This document shows positions 1 through 5,229 of a stretch of DNA of 5,706 nt, in pieces. The DNA lies in the NCBI GenBank assembly GCA_029240815.1, contig JARDZO010000321.1, forward strand, positions 1 through 5,706, read 5' to 3'. Source of the DNA: Brevibacillus sp. (GTDB taxonomy: Bacteria; Bacillota; Bacilli; Brevibacillales; Brevibacillaceae). Numbering within the stretch: the first letter of the stretch is position 1; the number at the start of each line of letters is the position of its first letter. The translations under genes and the position numbers were made by a program. The notes under the pieces were generated by a model. The model was not told the DNA's origin. It ran no database searches and was given only the letters and a program-made list of their open reading frames with translations.

Positions 1-126
1 ATTCTTTTTGGAAAGCCTCAGGTATATGCAGGCTGGACAGCATTAGGCGTAACTGGTTTGACAGACGAACTGATCGGTGACCGATTGGAGGAGTACGCTG
101 CCATTTTGGTCAAACGCATTTCCTGA
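1..126 (+). CDS. C-terminal fragment of an unidentified protein, possibly flavodoxin-fold NAD(P)H oxidoreductase
   Basis: An open frame runs from base 1 to a TGA at 124-126 and gives the last 41 residues of a protein whose start lies outside the window. The tail reads PQVYAGWTALGVTGLTDELI and then a helix ending in AAILVKRIS. The order of a hydrophobic strand ending in a small-residue turn, an LTDE-type helix cap and a Tyr-containing terminal helix resembles the C-termini of KefF/YwrO-like NAD(P)H:quinone oxidoreductases. That resemblance is by eye only and the identity is weak. The reading frame itself is supported by lack of stops, protein-like composition and the terminator-like hairpin right after the stop. 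Confidence 0.55.
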   Translation: MLFGKPQVYAGWTALGVTGLTDELIGDRLEEYAAILVKRIS

Positions 127-131
127 AGATC

Positions 132-170
132 AAGACCAGTCCGGTACCAAGGAGTGGTCTTTGTCATTTG
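132..170 (+). terminator. Weak intrinsic terminator after the first gene
   Basis: AAGACCA at 132-138 pairs perfectly with TGGTCTT at 155-161. After a G/G mismatch, TCC at 140-142 pairs with GGA at 151-153 around an 8-base loop. The stem runs into TTTGTCATTT, a broken T-tract, so termination would be inefficient. It begins six bases after the preceding TGA. The hairpin also covers the GTG at 154, which argues against that GTG being the start of the next gene. Confidence 0.4.
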
Positions 171-204
171 TAAAGGCTCACAACCTGTGGGAGTTGTGGT
201 AAAG

Positions 205-217
205 TGGAAATATTCCA
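205..217. repeat. 13-bp perfect palindrome upstream of the hydrolase gene
   Basis: TGGAA (205-209) and TTCCA (213-217) form an inverted repeat around the centre ATA, 45 bases before the chosen start of the hydrolase gene. Its size and place suit a small operator, but no confident promoter could be drawn beside it, so the regulatory role is only a guess. Confidence 0.25.
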
Positions 218-261
218 GCAATAGGACAAGGCAGTACGTACCAAAAGGAGGCATGAAAGGC

Positions 262-1209
262 ATGCAGCACGCGGAACCACTCCACTTGGGGAATCGCATT
301 CATCTGATCGACGGTTTTGACATGGGATGGCCAGAGCGCACAGGCACTTATGTCATCGAAGAACAGGAATTGACCTTGATTGAAACGGGACCGAGTCCTT
401 CCGTTCCATATATCCGAGAGGGATTAGCCAAGTTGGGCTATACGACAGATCAAGTCAAATACATCATCGTGACGCACATCCATTTGGACCACGCAGGTGG
501 TGCAGGGTTGTTTCTGCGGGAATGTCCCAATGCAACGATCGTCGTTCATCCAAAAGGAGCGCGTCATCTCGTCGACCCAAGCCGTCTCCTCGATGGTGCG
601 CGAGCCGTTTATGGGGAACAGTTTGAATCGCTGTTCGACCCGATTGTGCCCGTTCCAGAGGATCGGTTGATTACAAAAGCTGACGGTGAGACACTGCAGA
701 TTGGACCGGATTGCGCTTTGGAGTTTATGGATTCTCCAGGGCACGCCAAGCATCATTTCAGTATTTACGACCCTGTTAGCAACGGCATCTTCACAGGAGA
801 TACCGCAGGCGTTCACTACCCGCAGCTGCGTAGGGATGGCATTCATCTCTTCCTGCCGTCTACTTCTCCCAATCAGTTTGATCCAGATGAGATGCTCGGC
901 TCTATTCAGCGATACAGGGAACGAGAGCTGGATCGCATTTACTTTGGACATTTCGGAATGACAGAGCGGATAGATGATGTTTACAGCCAAATTAGCGAAT
1001 GGCTTCCCGTATTCGTGCAGGAAGGGGAAGAGGCTCTGGCCCAAGGACTTTCCCATGACGCCTTGGCAAAAAGACTTTTGCAGCGAGTGACCAATCGTTT
1101 GAGGACGCTCGGTGTTGCGGATGATCATGAAGCGTACGAGGTCATCCAACTGGATCTGTCGGTATGTTCCATGGGAATCGTCGACTACTTGCAAAAGAAA
1201 AATCGCTAA
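262..1209 (+). CDS. MBL-fold metallo-hydrolase, ST1585-like
   Basis: A 315-residue metallo-beta-lactamase-fold hydrolase, probably cytoplasmic since no signal peptide is visible; the substrate is unknown. The metal-binding motif THIHLDH lies at residues 71-77 (H72, H74, D76, H77). Further ligands are H161 in SPGHAKHH, D180 in FTGDT and H230 in YFGHFG, so the two-metal site looks complete. The stretch ARHLVDPSRL after the first motif and the PVPEDRL segment are typical of the ST1585-like group. Start choice: GGAGG at 247-251 is only one base from ATG253 but ten from ATG262, so ATG262 is preferred, giving MQHAEPLHLG. A GTG at 154 is also in frame but lies inside a hairpin. The gene stands alone between two terminators, so a link to the B12 operon downstream is not indicated. 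Confidence 0.88.
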   Translation: MQHAEPLHLGNRIHLIDGFDMGWPERTGTYVIEEQELTLIETGPSPSVPYIREGLAKLGYTTDQVKYIIVTHIHLDHAGGAGLFLRECPNATIVVHPKGARHLVDPSRLLDGARAVYGEQFESLFDPIVPVPEDRLITKADGETLQIGPDCALEFMDSPGHAKHHFSIYDPVSNGIFTGDTAGVHYPQLRRDGIHLFLPSTSPNQFDPDEMLGSIQRYRERELDRIYFGHFGMTERIDDVYSQISEWLPVFVQEGEEALAQGLSHDALAKRLLQRVTNRLRTLGVADDHEAYEVIQLDLSVCSMGIVDYLQKKNR

Positions 1210-1226
1210 ACGAAGGATCAGCAGGT

Positions 1227-1288
1227 GAGAAGAATCGGAGGTACGCAGGCGGGCAAGCACGCATGCGGGCTTTGGTTCTTCTTTTTTT
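1227..1288 (+). terminator. Intrinsic terminator of the MBL hydrolase gene
   Basis: GAGAAGAATC at 1227-1236 pairs with GGTTCTTCTT at 1274-1283 (10 pairs, two of them G-U), closing a G/C-rich 37-base inner region that can fold further. A run of seven T (1282-1288) follows the core stem. It lies 18 bases after the hydrolase stop. The T-run directly abuts the region used by the next promoter. Confidence 0.6.
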
Positions 1289-1298
1289 ACCGCAGGAA

Positions 1299-1307
1299 TG
1301 CTATCAT
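1299..1307 (+). promoter_or_regulatory. Extended -10 promoter of the B12 operon
   Basis: TGCTATCAT gives an extended -10 element (TG, one base, TATCAT at 1302-1307). A 17-base spacer places a poor -35 (TTCTTT, 1279-1284) inside the preceding terminator, so recognition would lean on the TG extension. The expected transcript start is near 1313-1315, about 37 bases before the riboswitch P1 helix, which is a fitting distance. Confidence 0.5.
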
Positions 1308-1350
1308 GATTGAGGAGCAAGAGCAGACGGACAATTCCATAACGATATTT

Positions 1351-1510
1351 GCGAACAGGTGCCTTCGTACCCCTGATGGGTCGAGGTGAAAAGGGAAGTC
1401 GGTGCAAGTCCGGCGCGGTCCCGCCACTGTAAAACGGGTGTAGAATGGTACGCCCGTAAGCCAGGAGACCTGCCTGTTTGCTTGTGTGCTGTGTTCCTTC
1501 GCGGAAAGGA
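1351..1510 (+). promoter_or_regulatory. Cobalamin riboswitch aptamer
   Basis: The B12 box AGCCAGGAGACCTGCC is intact at 1459-1474. Upstream are the other conserved blocks: AAAAGGGAAGTCGGTGCAAG (1389-1408) and CCCGCCACTGTAAAA (1420-1434). P1 is GCGAACAGG (1351-1359) with CCTGTTTGC (1473-1481), nine pairs including one G-U. P6 is a simple hairpin, ACGGGTG (1434-1440) with CGCCCGT (1451-1457) around a 10-base loop, much shorter than in long AdoCbl aptamers. P13 is TCCTT (1495-1499) with AAGGA (1506-1510); its loop contains GCGG (1501-1504), complementary to CCGC in L5 (1421-1424), which supports the kissing interaction that senses ligand. It heads the btuFCD-cobU leader, and binding should reduce expression of corrinoid uptake and salvage. 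Confidence 0.95.
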
Positions 1511-1586
1511 TCGGCCGGATCGAATGTCTAGGGCAAATGGGCTTCATGTTCGTACGCCATTTGGGACCTGAAAACCGACCCTTCGC
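1501..1586 (+). promoter_or_regulatory. Predicted antiterminator of the B12 riboswitch
   Basis: GCG (1501-1503) and AAGGATCGG (1506-1514) can pair with CCGACCCTTCGC (1575-1586). This gives eleven pairs with a two-base bulge (1504-1505) and one A/C mismatch (1510/1579). The left strand reuses the L13 loop and the 3' half of P13, and the right strand is most of the terminator 5' arm. A hairpin at 1530-1569 (CAAATGG with CCATTTG, plus AGG with CCT) lies between the arms and would bring them together. Kissing-loop formation with ligand and antitermination are therefore mutually exclusive. This is a hand-drawn inference. Confidence 0.5.
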
Positions 1587-1612
1587 TTCTGTAGTGGGAG
1601 CGAAGGGTTTTT
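1578..1612 (+). terminator. Riboswitch-controlled intrinsic terminator
   Basis: ACCCTTCGCT (1578-1587) pairs perfectly with AGCGAAGGGT (1599-1608) around an 11-base loop, followed by TTTTT (1608-1612). It sits about 70 bases after P13 and 68 bases before btuF. This is the expression platform: in high cobalamin it should form and stop transcription before the operon. Confidence 0.9.
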
Positions 1613-1680
1613 GTATACAGATAAGCGTTTATTAGATTGTCTTCAAATGGGCGTACAATAAAAGAAAGGAAGAAGTACCG

Positions 1681-2673
1681 ATGAAAATGAAACGATTTTG
1701 GAAGCTAGCCATTCCTGTTTTGGCAACCTTGAGTTTGATTGGGTGTAGCAATAATCAACCCGCGCAACCTGCACAGCCCGGTGTTCAACAAGAAGTTGCC
1801 AAAGACAATTCGGCTCAGGCTTCTTCAAAAGAGACGACTTATCCGTTAACGGTCACGGATGCTACCGGAAAAGAAGTGACCTTCCCGAAAGCTCCTGCAC
1901 GGATTGTCTCTACCTCGCCAGCAGAGACTGAGATCCTGTTTGCGTTGGGCTTGGATCAACAAATCGTAGGTGTGTCCGATTACGACGATTTTCCCGAGGC
2001 AGCAAAATCAAAGCCAAAGGTCGGGGGAGTCGTAAAGCCGAACGAAGAGGCGATCCTGTCCCAGAGCCCGGATCTGGTAATCGGTGGAATATCCATGGAG
2101 AAACCTGTGGCAGATAAATTGAAAACATTAGGCATGCCTGTCTATGTGACGCAGCCCAAAAAACTGGATGATATTATGGCGAACATTCTGGTGATGGGGA
2201 CGATTACGAATCGACAAGAGCAAGCGGAAAAATTGGTTGCACAAATGAAAGTGGACATCGCACGAGTGACTGAGGCGGTGAAAAATGTGAAGCCGGAAGC
2301 AAAGAAAAAAGTGTATCTCGAATTTTCTCCGGGCTGGACGGTGGGCAAGGGTGAATTCATGGACGAACTGATCACCCTGGCAGGCGCCACGAACATTGCA
2401 TCCGATACCGAAGGCTGGAACCCGATCAGTGAAGAAAAAATCGTCAAGGATGATCCGGATGTCATTCTCTACGCTAAAGGTATCACGGATGACAAAACAG
2501 GCAAGCAACTGGAAGAGATCATTACAAATCGCAGCGGTTGGGACAAGATGAAAGCGATACGCGACCAGCGAATCATTGGGATGGATCAAAACATATTGTC
2601 TCGTCCCGGTCCACGAATCACACAAGGGCTGATTGACGTAGCCAGAGCCATTTATCCCGATTTGGTGAAATAG
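1681..2673 (+). CDS. btuF: Cobalamin-binding lipoprotein of the B12 ABC importer
   Basis: A 330-residue extracellular substrate-binding lipoprotein that captures cobalamin or related corrinoids and docks on BtuC. Residues 1-21 form a lipoprotein signal peptide with lipobox LIGC, Cys22 being the predicted lipidated residue. A low-complexity Ala/Pro/Gln/Ser linker (about 23-52) tethers the binding domain (about 65-325, TroA-like periplasmic-binding family). ARIVSTSPAETEILFALG (73-90) and SDYDDFPEAAK (99-109) align by eye with E. coli BtuF. Glutamates in NEEAILSQSPDLVI (122/123) and SEEKIVKDDPDVIL (251/252) sit where BtuF uses acidic residues to contact BtuC arginines. SRPGPRI (307-313) is also BtuF-like. 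AAGGAAG precedes the ATG at a rather long distance. It is the first gene after the B12 riboswitch, which makes a corrinoid ligand far more likely than a siderophore. Confidence 0.93.
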   Translation: MKMKRFWKLAIPVLATLSLIGCSNNQPAQPAQPGVQQEVAKDNSAQASSKETTYPLTVTDATGKEVTFPKAPARIVSTSPAETEILFALGLDQQIVGVSDYDDFPEAAKSKPKVGGVVKPNEEAILSQSPDLVIGGISMEKPVADKLKTLGMPVYVTQPKKLDDIMANILVMGTITNRQEQAEKLVAQMKVDIARVTEAVKNVKPEAKKKVYLEFSPGWTVGKGEFMDELITLAGATNIASDTEGWNPISEEKIVKDDPDVILYAKGITDDKTGKQLEEIITNRSGWDKMKAIRDQRIIGMDQNILSRPGPRITQGLIDVARAIYPDLVK

Positions 2674-2674
2674 G

Positions 2675-3712
2675 ATGAAAGGAAGACTACTTGTCTGGGG
2701 AGGAGCGGGCTTGCTACTGTTGCTCGCTTCTGTCATCATCAGCATTTCCCTGGGGGCAGCCAATTTGCCGCTTTCACAGGTATGGTTGATCCTGCTGCAT
2801 CAGGTTCCAGGTTTTACGGGATTCGTTCCTGTGAGCTGGCCGGAGTCAGCAGAGCAGATCGTCATGAAAGTGCGATTTCCGCGCGTTATTCTAGCTATGT
2901 TGGTAGGAGCGTGCCTTTCCCTCGCTGGAGCAGGATTTCAGGGGGTCTTGCGCAATTCCCTGGCTGATCCTTATACCATGGGAGTTGCCTCCGGATCGGC
3001 GGTGGGCGCTGCTTTCCTGATCCTGTTTGGGCTACATATCTCGTTTCTCGGTGAATGGAGCACCCCGGTTGTGGCATTCCTCACTGGATTTCTCAGCTTG
3101 TGGATTGTCATGAGGCTGGCAAACACGCAAGGAAAACTGCAGACAGAGACACTGCTCCTGTCAGGGGTAGTCGTTCAGGCATTTCTCGGCTCCCTGGTAT
3201 CCTTTATGGTGTCCTTATCCGATCAGACGGTAAACGAGATCGTATTTTGGTTGATGGGGAGCCTGTCATTTCGTGGCTGGTCCTTTACCTATGTTTTGTT
3301 TCCGTACTTGGTTGTGGGATTGATCATACTGATTGCCTATTCACGTGCACTCAATCTATTTGCATTGGGAGAGAGACAGGCTGCACATTTGGGTGTGTAT
3401 GTGGATCGGACCAAGCTGATTGTATTGATTGTCTCCACCCTCCTGACGGCAGCTGCCGTATCCATTTCGGGAATCATCGGCTTCGTTGGTCTGGTCGTCC
3501 CCCATTTGGTTCGAATGATGGTAGGGCCAGACTACCGCATTCTTTTACCCATGGCGACGATTTTTGGCGGGATTTATGTACTGTGGGCTGACACGCTAGC
3601 GAGAATGCTGTTCGTCCCTACAGAAATACCGTTAGGCGTTGTTACAGCATTTCTTGGCGCTCCGTTTTTTGCCTATTTATTGAGAAGGAATAAACGTACC
3701 GGGGGGAGGTAG
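2675..3712 (+). CDS. btuC: Cobalamin ABC transporter permease
   Basis: A 345-residue FecCD/BtuC-family permease; two copies would form the membrane channel, each with about ten transmembrane helices, beginning with a hydrophobic helix at 6-27. Family hallmarks are VRFPRVILAMLVGA (66-79), FQGVLRNSLADPYTMGVASG (88-107), the cytoplasmic coupling segment LGERQAAHLGV (231-241), GFVGLVVPHLVR (269-280) and EIPLGVVTAFLGAPFF (318-332). Its ATG lies one base after the btuF stop, with only a weak GGTGA (2664-2668) inside the btuF end, so translation is probably coupled to btuF. Length is normal for the family and no key motif is missing. Sequence alone does not separate cobalamin from iron-siderophore permeases; the operon context decides. 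Confidence 0.93.
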   Translation: MKGRLLVWGGAGLLLLLASVIISISLGAANLPLSQVWLILLHQVPGFTGFVPVSWPESAEQIVMKVRFPRVILAMLVGACLSLAGAGFQGVLRNSLADPYTMGVASGSAVGAAFLILFGLHISFLGEWSTPVVAFLTGFLSLWIVMRLANTQGKLQTETLLLSGVVVQAFLGSLVSFMVSLSDQTVNEIVFWLMGSLSFRGWSFTYVLFPYLVVGLIILIAYSRALNLFALGERQAAHLGVYVDRTKLIVLIVSTLLTAAAVSISGIIGFVGLVVPHLVRMMVGPDYRILLPMATIFGGIYVLWADTLARMLFVPTEIPLGVVTAFLGAPFFAYLLRRNKRTGGR

Positions 3713-3716
3713 CCAG

Positions 3717-4493
3717 GTGATCGAAGTCAAAGCGTTGCAAAAGTCTTTTCACTCGAAATCGGTCCTGCAGGATGTGACGTTTTCCGTAGCAAAAGGAGAG
3801 TTCTTTGGCATCATTGGCCCAAATGGAAGCGGCAAATCGACGCTGTTGAAAATGATCTCAGGCGTGATTTCACCCGATGGCGGAGACATTTTCGTAGGCG
3901 GAAAGTCCATTCGCTCCTATTCCCGCAAGGATCTAGCTCGCCTTTTGGCGGTTCTGGAACAGGAGGCGCTCCCCCCGGTTGGTTTTCGAGTACGAGAGGT
4001 TTTGGAGATGGGCCGATTCCCTTATCAAAACTGGTTAGGGGAAGAAATAGACGACCCTACCGCTCTGATAGATGAGATCATTCGAATGCTTGGTCTCGTC
4101 GAACTGGAAGAGCGGACATTGGATCAATTGAGCGGGGGAGAGAAGCAACGGGTCGCTTTAGGGAAAGCACTCGTGCAAAAGCCCAGACTGCTCCTGCTGG
4201 ATGAGCCGACGACCTATTTGGATATCGGTTATCAGATCCAATTGATGGATATCGCGCGCAGCTGGCAAAAAAATACACAGGTCACAGTCGTAGCGGTGTT
4301 GCATGACTTAAATTTGGCTTCGCTCTATTGTGATCGCATCTTGATGCTGCATAAAGGAAATCAGGTCCGTGTAGGCGATCCGCGTGAAATCATGCAAAGC
4401 AGCCTGATTGAACAAGTGTACGGGACGAGACCAATAGTGATGGAGCACCCGATTCATCAATTGCCACAAATCATCCTGCAATCCGGTTCATAG
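3717..4493 (+). CDS. btuD: Cobalamin ABC transporter ATP-binding protein
   Basis: A 258-residue ABC ATPase that powers corrinoid import through BtuC. All motifs are present: Walker A GPNGSGKST (34-42), Q-loop Q82, signature LSGGEKQR (138-145), Walker B LLLLDEP (158-164) with catalytic E163, D-loop YLD (167-169) and switch His196 in LHDLNL. It belongs to the FepC/BtuD subgroup. The start is GTG at 3717, four bases after the btuC stop; GGAGG at 3705-3709 gives a seven-base spacer, an excellent site that fixes this start. About 55 residues follow the ATPase core; YGTRPIVMEHP near the end is common in this subgroup. No frameshift or damaged motif is seen. Confidence 0.93.
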   Translation: MIEVKALQKSFHSKSVLQDVTFSVAKGEFFGIIGPNGSGKSTLLKMISGVISPDGGDIFVGGKSIRSYSRKDLARLLAVLEQEALPPVGFRVREVLEMGRFPYQNWLGEEIDDPTALIDEIIRMLGLVELEERTLDQLSGGEKQRVALGKALVQKPRLLLLDEPTTYLDIGYQIQLMDIARSWQKNTQVTVVAVLHDLNLASLYCDRILMLHKGNQVRVGDPREIMQSSLIEQVYGTRPIVMEHPIHQLPQIILQSGS

Positions 4494-4513
4494 TTCTGAG
4501 GAGGGCTCGCAAA

Positions 4514-5080
4514 ATGGTTGTGCTGATTACGGGCGGTGCCAAAAGCGGCAAAAGCACATTCGCTGAAAAGTACGCGACCCAGCTCGGTGCCAAAGGCATC
4601 TATATCGCGACATCCCCTGTATTCGATGCAGAACTGCAGGAGAGGGTAAGACTCCACCAGCAACGGCGGGAAAGGTCTGCTTTCGGATGGGAAACGATCG
4701 AAGAACCATACGAGCTGAATGCCATCCTGAGCGACCTGGCCGGGAAAAAAGAGCTGTGGGAGACAGGAACGGTCGTGCTCATTGATTGCTTGATTCTATG
4801 GCTGTCGAATTGGCTTCTTCGTTTCGAACAGGACCACGCCGCTGAACGAATCGATGAGCAGCTGGCTTCGTTGGAGGAAGCGTTGCGTACTTTTCCTGGG
4901 ACATTGCTGTTGGTCACCAATGAAGTTGGCTATGGCATCGTCCCTGATTATCCGCTCGGGCGGATTTTTCGAGATCTGGCAGGCATTATGAATCAGAGGA
5001 TAGCAGCAGTATGCGACTGTGTTTTCCTCGTCACCGCAGGCATTCCGATTGAATTGAAAAGCAGGGAATTCAAGGTGTAG
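4514..5080 (+). CDS. cobU: Bifunctional adenosylcobinamide kinase / adenosylcobinamide-phosphate guanylyltransferase
   Basis: A 188-residue cytoplasmic enzyme that phosphorylates adenosylcobinamide and then transfers GMP to give adenosylcobinamide-GDP, the activated form used in nucleotide-loop assembly. The P-loop GGAKSGKST is at 7-15. YIATSPVFDAELQERVRLHQ (30-49) contains His48, matching by eye the guanylylated His46 of Salmonella CobU. VVLIDCLILWLSNWL (87-101) holds the Walker-B-like Asp91. VTNEVGYGIVPDYPLGRIFRD (134-154) and the NQRIA and AGIPIELK segments are diagnostic of the family. Length is typical. GAGGAGGG (4498-4505) lies eight bases before the ATG, and the gene is 20 bases after btuD, so it is cotranscribed with the importer. 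A terminator follows at once, so cobS, cobT or cobC are not in this operon within the window. Confidence 0.95.
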   Translation: MVVLITGGAKSGKSTFAEKYATQLGAKGIYIATSPVFDAELQERVRLHQQRRERSAFGWETIEEPYELNAILSDLAGKKELWETGTVVLIDCLILWLSNWLLRFEQDHAAERIDEQLASLEEALRTFPGTLLLVTNEVGYGIVPDYPLGRIFRDLAGIMNQRIAAVCDCVFLVTAGIPIELKSREFKV

Positions 5081-5122
5081 GCTGCGAATCGGGAGGGATC
5101 CGGTGTCGCGGTTTTGCCTTTT
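5081..5122 (+). terminator. Terminator of the btuFCD-cobU operon
   Basis: GCTGCGA (5081-5087) pairs with TCGCGGT (5106-5112) and ATCGG (5088-5092) with CCGGT (5100-5104), with one bulged G (5105) and a seven-base loop: twelve pairs, four of them G-U. TTTT (5112-5115), GCC and TTTT (5119-5122) follow. It starts on the base after the cobU stop codon. The broken T-tract and G-U pairs leave some doubt about strength. Confidence 0.6.
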
Positions 5123-5127
5123 CTGTG

Positions 5128-5161
5128 CTATCGTAAATATAAAAATTTTTAAGGGTGATAG
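5128..5161. repeat. A/T-rich near-symmetric dyad
   Basis: CTATC (5128-5132) and GATAG (5157-5161) form an inverted repeat. It is almost concentric with the 10-base palindrome AAAAATTTTT (5141-5150). It lies between the operon terminator and the next promoter, roughly 60-90 bases before the TATAAT box. It could be a protein-binding site, a curved or UP-type activating region, or chance in an A/T-rich stretch. Confidence 0.25.
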
Positions 5162-5185
5162 TATAAGGACAACTAAGGCATCGCC

Positions 5186-5211
5186 GAAAAGATTGGCGCA
5201 GCCAAGTTTTC
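5186..5211. promoter_or_regulatory. Dyad overlapping the -35 region, candidate operator
   Basis: TTGGC (5193-5197) and GCCAA (5201-5205) surround GCA, and an outer pair GAAAA (5186-5190) and TTTTC (5207-5211) is offset by a single base. It covers the -35 region and ends seven bases before the TATAAT box, where a bound repressor would block polymerase. It could form an RNA hairpin, but no T-tract follows, so a terminator is less likely. Confidence 0.35.
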
Positions 5212-5223
5212 TAATGTTATAAT
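5193..5223 (+). promoter_or_regulatory. Strong extended -10 promoter before the YitT-family gene
   Basis: TGTTATAAT at 5215-5223 is a perfect extended -10 element with consensus TATAAT (5218-5223). A partial -35, TTGGCG (5193-5198), lies 19 bases upstream, longer than ideal, so the TG extension probably compensates. The expected transcript start is about 5230. Confidence 0.6.
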
Positions 5224-5229
5224 GTAAGA

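Noticed and set aside
154..261. Longer hydrolase gene starting at GTG 154 (351 residues)
   Set aside because: The GTG lies in the 3' arm of a hairpin that looks like the previous gene's terminator. The extra N-terminal residues do not resemble the family, and a strong GGAGG site lies just before ATG 253/262.
424..1407. Long open frame on the minus strand (327 codons)
   Set aside because: It lies opposite the hydrolase gene and runs into the riboswitch. The + strand protein has complete catalytic motifs, while the minus-strand translation shows no recognisable domain.
1386..1571. 61-codon open frame inside the B12 leader
   Set aside because: It covers conserved riboswitch core elements, so the sequence is constrained as RNA rather than protein.
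2128..2763. Minus-strand open frame of 211 codons opposite btuF
   Set aside because: It is a shadow of a well-supported gene; the product is low in recognisable motifs and rich in His/Phe runs that mirror the opposite codons.
3055..3591. 178-codon + strand frame inside btuC
   Set aside because: It is out of frame with a complete permease gene carrying all family motifs, and its translation matches nothing recognisable.
5171..5203. c-di-GMP-I (GEMM) riboswitch, because of GGC, GAAAA and GGCGCAGCC blocks
   Set aside because: The conserved GGCAAACC and GACGCAAAGCC segments are absent, and a strong -10 promoter lies downstream, so the stretch is probably not transcribed as a leader.
5103..5222. 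Small gene of 39 codons, GTG start, with GGGAGGG at 5091-5097
   Set aside because: The Shine-Dalgarno-like stretch and the GTG both lie in the operon terminator hairpin. The frame then crosses an A/T-rich dyad and ends within the TATAAT box, and the product looks random.
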